NCBI GenBank assembly: GCA_002305165.1
Contig: DBQI01000025.1
Span: 13,054 to 77,053 of the forward strand
Direction of reading: 5' to 3'
DNA: 64,000 bases
From: Armatimonadetes bacterium UBA1398
GTDB lineage: Bacteria > Armatimonadota > Zipacnadia > UBA1398
Position numbers and translations under genes: made by a program. The notes beneath the pieces were generated by a model. That model worked only from the letters and a program-made list of their open reading frames with translations, ran no database searches and was not told where the DNA came from. Positions within the stretch are counted from its first letter, which is position 1; each line of letters begins with the position of its first letter. This document shows positions 58,838-64,000 of this stretch, piece after piece.

Positions 58838-59677
58838 CTACCCGCCCAACGCCTCGTGGGCCCGGTACGAGCTACGGACGAAGGGGGCGGAGGCAACGAA
58901 GGCAAAGCCCTTCTCCCTCGCCGCCTGGCCAAACTCCTCGAACTCCTGCGGCGGCACGAAGCGCGCGACGGGCAGATGCCTCGGGGAGGGCTGTAGGTAC
59001 TGGCCAAGAGTCAGGAACTCGCAGCCGACACCTCGTAAGTCGTCCATTACCCGAAGCACCTCCTCGTACTCCTCGCCTAGCCCCAGCATGACGCCGCTCT
59101 TCGTGGGCATATCCGGCGCGAGGGCGTGGGCATGCGCCAGGACATGAAGGGACCGTCCGTAGTCGGCGCCAGGGCGGACCTCGGGATACAGTCGCGGCAC
59201 CGTCTCGACGTTGTGATTGAAGACGTCGAGGCCCGCCTCGACAACGGCGTGTACGGCCGCCTCGTCGCCGAGGAAGTCGGGGACCAGGACCTCGATCGTT
59301 GCCTCCGCCAACGCCTCGCGCACGGCTCGAACGGTGGCCGCGATGTGGGCTGCGCCACCGTCGGGCAGGTCGTCCCGCGTCACTGAGGTGATGACCACGT
59401 GGCTCAGGGCGAGCTCCCGTGCCGCCGCCGCGACGCGCTGAGGCTCGGTGGGGTCGAGGGCCTCTGGCAGCCCTCCCTCCACGGCGCAGAAACGACAGCC
59501 ACGCGTGCAACGCTCGCCCATTAGGAGGAAGGTCGCGGTGCCGCTGTGGTAGCATTCGCCGATGTTCGGGCACTTGGCGTTCGCACACACGGTGCTCACG
59601 CCGTGGCGGGCGAGTCGAGCGCTGGTCTCCTTGCCCAGGCTGGATTTCCGTACCTTCACGCGCAGCCACTCGGGCAT
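58838..59677 (-). CDS. lipA: Lipoyl synthase
   Basis: This 279-residue radical-SAM enzyme has both cluster motifs: the auxiliary CxxxxCxxxxxC (CANAKCPNIGEC, C31, C36, C42) and the SAM cluster CxxxCxxC (CTRGCRFC, C57, C61, C64). It also has the C-terminal RSSYRAHEA. It inserts sulfur atoms into octanoyl groups on lipoyl-domain proteins. ATG 59677 fits the family N-terminus (MPEWLRVK); a TTG 21 bp upstream is possible. No lipB is adjacent. Confidence 0.97.
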   Translation of the reverse strand: MPEWLRVKVRKSSLGKETSARLARHGVSTVCANAKCPNIGECYHSGTATFLLMGERCTRGCRFCAVEGGLPEALDPTEPQRVAAAARELALSHVVITSVTRDDLPDGGAAHIAATVRAVREALAEATIEVLVPDFLGDEAAVHAVVEAGLDVFNHNVETVPRLYPEVRPGADYGRSLHVLAHAHALAPDMPTKSGVMLGLGEEYEEVLRVMDDLRGVGCEFLTLGQYLQPSPRHLPVARFVPPQEFEEFGQAAREKGFAFVASAPFVRSSYRAHEALGG

Positions 59678-59756
59678 CCTACAGGGTCCCGTTGACAAAG
59701 TGCTGAGCTCCTATCCACTCCAGGGTCGGCCCTGCCATTGTACCACTTGCCCTCGG

Positions 59757-59785
59757 GTGACACCCGGCGGCCGCTGTGCTACAGT
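59757..59785 (+). promoter_or_regulatory. Putative sigma-70 promoter of the aldolase/dehydrogenase operon
   Basis: GTGACA (59757-59762, 5 of 6) and TACAGT (59780-59785, 4 of 6) are separated by exactly 17 bp. It implies a leader of about 128 nt before GTG 59920. Confidence 0.5.
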
Positions 59786-59919
59786 CCCGGTTGCGTGCCA
59801 CGGCGCTCCGAGCGGGTGTCGCGGACGTCCTCGCCAGATAGGACGGCGTGGTGTGGTACGAGCGGATGCAGCCCTGAATGACCACCAGCGGGGCCCAGGC
59901 CCACGAGAGGACAGGGAAC

Positions 59920-60717
59920 GTGGACGAGCACAAGCAGAAGGTGCTGGAGGACCTCATCGACATGTCGCACCGGCTGGGCCAGCCGGAGCGTGAGTTGGTG
60001 ATCCTCGGCGAGGGCAACACCTCCGCCAGAGTGAGTGACGAGAGCTTCTATGTGAAGGCCAGCGGCACCCAGTTGGAGACGATCGACGCGGGCGGTTTCG
60101 TGGAGGTCTCCACGGAGCGAGCCCTCGCCATCCTCGATGAAGATGATCCCTCGGACGAGCGGATCATTGAGCTGCTGCGGGAGTCGGGCGTCGACGGCAG
60201 CGGCCTCGTCCCGTCCGTGGAGACGATCCTGCATGCGAGCCTGCTGAGCATGCCGGGCATCAACTTCGTCGGGCACACTCACCCCATCGCCGCCAATGCG
60301 ATCCTGTGCTCCGAGAACCCCAAACTGCTCGTCGGCAACCGTATGTTCCCCGACGACATCGTGTGCACGGGCCCCTCGGCTGTCTACGTTCCTTACACCG
60401 ATCCAGGGGTGAAGCTCGCCAAGGCCGTCCGGGAGGGCGTGCAGCGCTATGTGGAGGAGAACGGCTTCCTGCCGAAGCTGATCCTCATGCAGAACCATGG
60501 CATCATCGCACTCGGCAAGACCGCGAAAGAGGTCGAGACGATCACCAACATGCACGTGAAGTCGTGCCGTATCGCGCTGGGAGCGCTCGCCGTCGGGGGC
60601 ATCAACTTCCTCACCCCGGCCAATGTGGAGCGCATCTTCAACCGACCGGACGAGAAGGCGCGAGAGGCGATGCTGTTCGGTACTCGCAAGGATGGTTACT
60701 CGAAAGGGGATGGCTGA
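59920..60717 (+). CDS. Class II aldolase/adducin-family protein
   Basis: From GTG 59920 the product is 265 residues. It has the family pattern GEGNTSAR near 30, VETILHASLL with E101, the zinc ligands in GHTHP (H119, H121) and QNHGIIALG near 195. Members cleave ketose-1-phosphates (for example L-fuculose-, rhamnulose- or tagatose-type) or act as epimerases. The adjacent sorbitol/sorbose-phosphate-like dehydrogenases favour a sugar-1-phosphate pathway. ATG 59878 lacks a ribosome-binding site and is not used. The next gene starts 4 bp after its stop. Confidence 0.88.
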   Translation: MDEHKQKVLEDLIDMSHRLGQPERELVILGEGNTSARVSDESFYVKASGTQLETIDAGGFVEVSTERALAILDEDDPSDERIIELLRESGVDGSGLVPSVETILHASLLSMPGINFVGHTHPIAANAILCSENPKLLVGNRMFPDDIVCTGPSAVYVPYTDPGVKLAKAVREGVQRYVEENGFLPKLILMQNHGIIALGKTAKEVETITNMHVKSCRIALGALAVGGINFLTPANVERIFNRPDEKAREAMLFGTRKDGYSKGDG

Positions 60718-60721
60718 GACC

Positions 60722-62431
60722 ATGGCAGACAAGCAGCTAGCGTGGCGACTCCACGGAGCGGGCGTTGAGAATCTCGGTGGACCCAACGGCCCGGAGGAGA
60801 TACCGGTGGGCAAGCCCGGCCCAGACCAGGTGCTGGCCCGGGTGGACGCCTGCGGGCTGTGCTTCTCCGACCTGAAGATCATCCGCCAAGGCGGCGACCA
60901 CCCGCGGCTCTACCATCGCAATCTGGCCGAGTCTCCCGTCATCATGGGGCACGAGGTGGCGCTGACCGTCGTCGAGGTCGGCGATGACCTGAAGGGCACA
61001 TACGAGCCCGGTCAGCGTTACGTGGTGCAAGCCGATGTCTACTACCAAGGCAAGAATCTGGCGTTCGGCTACATGCTCCCGGGCGGGTTCGAGCAGTACG
61101 TGCTCCTGGGTGACGAGGTGCTGCGGGGCGATGCGGGCAGCTACCTCATCCCCATTGAGCGCGATACGACGGGACATGCTCAGGCGGCCTTGGCGGAGCC
61201 GTGGGCGTGCGTGGTGCGCGCTTACAAGGCGGAGCCGCGTACGGCGCTGGCGCCTGGCGGCGTAGCGTGGTTCGTCGGCGGCACAACGGCCGCGGGTGAG
61301 GTACCGGTCCTGGGCGATCAGTTCGAGACGCCCGAGCACCCCAAGACCATCGTCACGACCGATGTGGCGCCTGAACTGCTTGACGAGATCAAGCGCAAGT
61401 GCGCCGCCTGGGGCACCGAGCAGATCAGTCGCGATGGAGTCGGCGTCGATGGTATCGAGGCGCTCGTTCAGGAGTTGGCGCCGGAGGGCTTCGATGACAT
61501 CATCCTCATCGGCGCCTCGGAGGCGGCTTTCGTTGAGAAGGCGGCATCCACGGTGGCGCGCGAGGGCGTTGTCGCCCTGGTCGGTCCAGCGGAGAGCCTG
61601 CCCGTGAGCCTCGATGTGGGCCGGGTGCACTACCACTACACGTGGCATCTCGGAACGCCCGAGCCCAACGTGGGCAAGGCGTACAAGCCGGCTCGGACGT
61701 ACGGCTGGCTGCCGGGTGGCAAGGCATGGTTTGTAGGCGCTGCGGGGCCCATGGGACAGATGCACGTCCAGCTCGCGGTGGAGTCGGATGCGCCGCCCAA
61801 GATGGTCGTCGGCACGGACATCGATGACCAGCGGCTGGAGCACCTTCGCAAGCGCCTATGCGAGACGGCGCGGTCGAAGGGCATCGAGCTGATCCTCTTC
61901 AACCCCCAGAAGGTGGAGGGCGGCGAGGCGGCCCGCTTCAAAGAGCTCGCTCCCGAGGGCTTCGACGATGTCATCGTCCTCGCTCCGGTGGCGAAGATCG
62001 TTGAGGCGTCCTGGCCCTATCTCGGCCAGAATGGCGTCATGAATGTCTTCGCCGGGCTGCCCACTGGCACCATGATCCACATCGACATCGCGCCGGCCGG
62101 GACCAAGGGCCAGCGGCTACTCGGGACGAGCGGCTCGACCCCGGAGGATCTGGCTGAGACCCTCTCCTACACGGAGACGGGGAAGCTCAACACGAACCTC
62201 TCCGTGGCGGCCATCGGCGGGATCGAGGCTTTCAAGGACGGCATTGTCGCCACCCAGGCGGGCAGCTTCCCTGGCAAGATCGTCTGCTTCCCTCACATCA
62301 ACATGCCCCTTACCGGCCTGCCCGAGTTGGCGGAGGCGAAGCCGAACGTGGCCGCCAAGCTAGGGCCGACGGGCGAATGGACCATCGAGGCGGAGCGGGA
62401 GTTGCTCAAGGAGGCGAAGCACAATGCCTAG
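60722..62431 (+). CDS. Zinc alcohol/sugar dehydrogenase with duplicated Rossmann domain
   Basis: This 569-residue protein is much longer than normal medium-chain dehydrogenases (~350). The catalytic zinc set C44, H77-E78 and E159 is present. The structural-zinc Cys loop is absent, as in sorbose-1-phosphate-reductase-like enzymes. Two Rossmann units follow, about 176-300 and 329-470. They share PGG.AWFVG..., a ..D......LR/IKRKC helix and a LAPEGFDD(I/V)I strand. Only the second has a normal glycine loop (GAAGPMGQ); the first reads GGTTAAGE and is probably degenerate. It likely reduces or oxidises a sugar phosphate. AAAGG lies upstream. Confidence 0.85.
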   Translation: MADKQLAWRLHGAGVENLGGPNGPEEIPVGKPGPDQVLARVDACGLCFSDLKIIRQGGDHPRLYHRNLAESPVIMGHEVALTVVEVGDDLKGTYEPGQRYVVQADVYYQGKNLAFGYMLPGGFEQYVLLGDEVLRGDAGSYLIPIERDTTGHAQAALAEPWACVVRAYKAEPRTALAPGGVAWFVGGTTAAGEVPVLGDQFETPEHPKTIVTTDVAPELLDEIKRKCAAWGTEQISRDGVGVDGIEALVQELAPEGFDDIILIGASEAAFVEKAASTVAREGVVALVGPAESLPVSLDVGRVHYHYTWHLGTPEPNVGKAYKPARTYGWLPGGKAWFVGAAGPMGQMHVQLAVESDAPPKMVVGTDIDDQRLEHLRKRLCETARSKGIELILFNPQKVEGGEAARFKELAPEGFDDVIVLAPVAKIVEASWPYLGQNGVMNVFAGLPTGTMIHIDIAPAGTKGQRLLGTSGSTPEDLAETLSYTETGKLNTNLSVAAIGGIEAFKDGIVATQAGSFPGKIVCFPHINMPLTGLPELAEAKPNVAAKLGPTGEWTIEAERELLKEAKHNA

Positions 62432-63221
62432 GGGCGGGGTCCTGGAGGGCCGGAAGGCCGTCGTGACGGGTGGCGCCCAGGGCTTGGGTGAAGCCATCTC
62501 GGAGCGACTGGCCGCTGAGGGCGCCGACGTCGCTATCGGCGACATTCAGGGAGACGCGTGTGAGGCGCTCGCCGAGCGGCTCGCGGCCACCTACGACGTC
62601 AAGGCGATTGGCGGCGCGGTTGACGTTACCCGCGAGGACCAAGTGCAGGCGTACTTCGAGCGCGCCGACGCCGCATTCGGCGGCCTGGACCTCCTCGTGG
62701 CGAACGCGGGCATCCTGCGCGCCCACCCCATCGACGAGTTCCCCCTCGAGGATTGGCGGATGACTCTCGAGGTGAACCTGACCGGGTACATGATCGCCGC
62801 TAAGCAAGCCGCCCGGCTGATGATCCCCCGCAAGCGCGGCGCCATCGTGCAGATCAACAGCAAGTCGGGCAAGAAGGGCAGTTTCCGCAACTCCGCCTAT
62901 GCCGCGTCGAAGTTCGGCGGCATAGGCCTCACCCAGAGCATCGCCCTCGACCTGGCTCCCTACGGGATCCGGGTGAACTCCGTCTGCCCGGGCAACCTCC
63001 TCGACTCACCCCTCTGGGTCAACAGCCTCTATGACCAGTACTCCAAGCGCCTCGGCATCACCCCCGAGGAGGTCAGGAGGAAGTACGAGCAGCAGGTCCC
63101 CCTCGGTCGGGGCTGCAGCTACGATGATGTGACGAGCCTCGTCGTGTTCCTCGCATCGGACCAGGCATCGTATATGACCGGTCAGGCGATCAACGTCACC
63201 GGCGGCCAGGAGATGCGCTAG
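62424..63221 (+). CDS. SDR oxidoreductase, sorbitol-6-phosphate dehydrogenase-like
   Basis: This 265-residue short-chain dehydrogenase has VVTGGAQGLG (cofactor loop), NAG and the catalytic Ser-Tyr-Lys (INSKSG and YAASK). The C-terminal half closely follows SrlD/GutD of enteric bacteria from memory: VPLGRG.. YDDV then SYMTGQAINVTGGQ. Sorbitol-6-phosphate 2-dehydrogenase oxidises D-sorbitol-6-phosphate to fructose-6-phosphate. Its start overlaps the dehydrogenase stop by 8 bp, so the two genes are translationally coupled. No sugar PTS is present, so the phosphorylated substrate must come from elsewhere or the true substrate differs. Confidence 0.9.
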   Translation: MPRGGVLEGRKAVVTGGAQGLGEAISERLAAEGADVAIGDIQGDACEALAERLAATYDVKAIGGAVDVTREDQVQAYFERADAAFGGLDLLVANAGILRAHPIDEFPLEDWRMTLEVNLTGYMIAAKQAARLMIPRKRGAIVQINSKSGKKGSFRNSAYAASKFGGIGLTQSIALDLAPYGIRVNSVCPGNLLDSPLWVNSLYDQYSKRLGITPEEVRRKYEQQVPLGRGCSYDDVTSLVVFLASDQASYMTGQAINVTGGQEMR

Positions 63222-63232
63222 CACCGCCAGTG

Positions 63233-63267
63233 GGCGTGGGCGCGGCAACCTCCTCCGCGCCCACGCC
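63233..63267 (+). terminator. 13-bp hairpin after the SDR gene
   Basis: Arms 63233-63245 and 63255-63267 pair perfectly around a 9-nt loop, 11 bp after the SDR stop. No T-tract follows. Confidence 0.65.
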
Positions 63268-63290
63268 GGCTCTCTCGGGGAGGGGCCTCC

Positions 63291-63761
63291 ATGCGGCTGG
63301 AGTTCATCAGCCCCTTCGTCCACTCGGCGCATTCCGTGCTGGAGACCCTACTGGGGGCCGCCCCGACCCGCGGCGAACCCTCCCTACAGGGCAAGGGCTT
63401 CCATGTATCGGAAGTACTGGCAATGGTGGGGGTGGTGGGCGACATAGAGGGCACGGTCATTTGTAGCATGACCCGGACCGTCGCCCTGGGTATCTCGGGG
63501 CGCATGCTCGGAGGAGCGCGTCTCCGCGAGCTCGGCGATCTGGGCCGGTCAGCCATCTCGGACCTGGCCACGATGATCAGCCGGGACGGCGCCGCGGAGC
63601 TGTGCGGCACGGGCTTCGAGTGCGAGACAACGCCCGCCACCGTGATCGAGGGCGGGCGCATGCGAGTGACGACCGTCGAACGCACCCTCTGCGTTCCCAT
63701 CGAGAGCGAGCTCGGGACGCTCCTCATCATCGTTGACCTGCGCGAGGCCACCGGGCGGTAG
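63291..63761 (+). CDS. CheX-like chemotaxis phosphatase homologue, catalytic pair altered
   Basis: This 156-residue protein matches the CheX fold order: FISPFVHSAHSVLETLLG (long helix 1), a central DIEGTVICSMTRTVALGIS strand-helix, and the phosphatase helix SAISDLATMIS. CheX dephosphorylates CheY-P using a Glu-x-x-Asn pair. Here the corresponding positions are D91 and T94, so the catalytic Asn is missing and enzyme activity is doubtful. It may bind CheY-like receivers without hydrolysis. No chemotaxis or flagellar gene is nearby. GGAGGGG lies before ATG 63291. Confidence 0.8.
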   Translation: MRLEFISPFVHSAHSVLETLLGAAPTRGEPSLQGKGFHVSEVLAMVGVVGDIEGTVICSMTRTVALGISGRMLGGARLRELGDLGRSAISDLATMISRDGAAELCGTGFECETTPATVIEGGRMRVTTVERTLCVPIESELGTLLIIVDLREATGR

Positions 63762-63764
63762 CGG

Positions 63765-64000
63765 TTATCGTTGGGGAGGAGTCTCCCACGTGAGGGTCAG
63801 TTCGCCGCTGACCCGCGTCTCCCCCGTAGCCCCGTCCCGCACCGCGATGGCTAGACGCGCATCGGGCTGGGCCGCCAGGTCCCAGTCATCAGCCTGCCTC
63901 GTCGAGTTGCGCCGGACGAAACACCAGGTCCAGCGGCCGTTCGCGAACAGGGAGTAGCCCTCGACATCCCCGGCGCTGCCCTCGGGAGTGGCGGCGAGCC
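63765..64000 (-). CDS. C-terminus of an ethylbenzene-dehydrogenase-like heme-binding protein (partial)
   Basis: On the minus strand a frame enters the window at 64000 and stops at a TAA (63765-63767), 3 bp after the CheX-like stop. The ~78 visible residues include GDVEGYSLFANGRW..., W.FVRRN and ARLAIAVRDGATGE, then SGELTLTWE. This fits the closing part of the EB_dh/DMSO-reductase gamma-type heme-b domain (…FAVWDG..GER…). The start, signal and heme ligands are outside the window. It would be an electron-transfer subunit of a respiratory enzyme, if the match is right. Confidence 0.6.
   Translation of the reverse strand, partial: LAATPEGSAGDVEGYSLFANGRWTWCFVRRNSTRQADDWDLAAQPDARLAIAVRDGATGETRVSGELTLTWETPPQR

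Noticed and set aside
59779..60882. 367-residue minus-strand frame
   Set aside because: It is antisense to the class II aldolase gene, which has clear zinc-ligand motifs.
60737..61843. 368-residue minus-strand frame
   Set aside because: It is antisense to the long dehydrogenase gene; Arg/His/Leu-rich shadow.
1..64000. CRISPR array, transposase, integrase or phage genes
   Set aside because: No direct-repeat/spacer pattern and no such protein motifs were seen on either strand.

Overview
The window is 64 kb of uniformly high-GC bacterial chromosome with no rRNA, phage, insertion sequence or CRISPR array. The best lineage hint is the pair of prepilin-like proteins with the N-terminal FPVFAKAREKAR/FPVFAKARDKAR signature and a C-terminal (F/Y)xDGHAKF motif. 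Together with a DUF1080 protein, GH172, HEAT-repeat and Gfo/Idh/MocA proteins this points to Armatimonadota or a related Planctomycetes-like lineage. That assignment is inference; no marker gene here fixes it.

Layout. Positions 1-15.7 kb hold mostly exported proteins: TIM-barrel glycosidase-like enzymes, a ZU5/carboxypeptidase-regulatory lipoprotein, a GT-C membrane protein, an HIT protein, a broken ParB-like gene, a UroD-like protein, an HtrA protease and a DUF1080 protein. Positions 15.8-20.2 kb carry a KAS-II/sirtuin/NagB/HAD run and a lipoprotein. Positions 20.2-23.2 kb carry a beta-helix protein and a GH172 enzyme. Positions 23.2-28.9 kb, all on the minus strand, form a tightly overlapped seven-gene run. 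It contains ArsR, a CCA-adding/PcnB enzyme, a PHP phosphoesterase, ferredoxin, and the alpha, beta and (GNAT-fused) gamma subunits of a 2-oxoacid:ferredoxin oxidoreductase. It is preceded by a perfect extended -10 promoter.

Positions 29-34.5 kb contain a prepilin, small membrane proteins and an efp / zinc-ribbon / accB / pilin-like / accC cluster (translation plus fatty-acid initiation). Positions 34.5-42 kb hold a UroD-like protein, a GH29 fucosidase, alanine racemase, a PL8 lyase, tRNA-Gln(TTG) and a beta-propeller glycosidase. Positions 42-46.4 kb encode an ECF sigma factor, its zinc-type anti-sigma factor and two proteins with cysteine-peptidase-like folds, one of them frameshifted. Positions 46.4-57.9 kb return to HEAT, Gfo/Idh/MocA, GH5-like, prepilin and ModA-like proteins. 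Positions 58-64 kb hold a TlpA-like lipoprotein, lipoyl synthase, a three-gene aldolase/dehydrogenase/SDR operon, a CheX-like protein and a partial ethylbenzene-dehydrogenase-like protein.

Functionally the region combines a glycan-scavenging secretome (GH5 x2, GH29, GH42-like, GH172, PL8, beta-propeller glycosidase, beta-helix lyase-like, DUF1080) with housekeeping genes. No sugar transporter is encoded here. The most unusual items are the GNAT-KorC fusion inside the ArsR-headed operon, a dehydrogenase with a duplicated Rossmann half, two single-base frameshifts that break otherwise conserved genes, and a hairpin that covers the ribosome-binding region of the ECF sigma gene. Rho-independent-looking hairpins are abundant but nearly all lack a T-tract.
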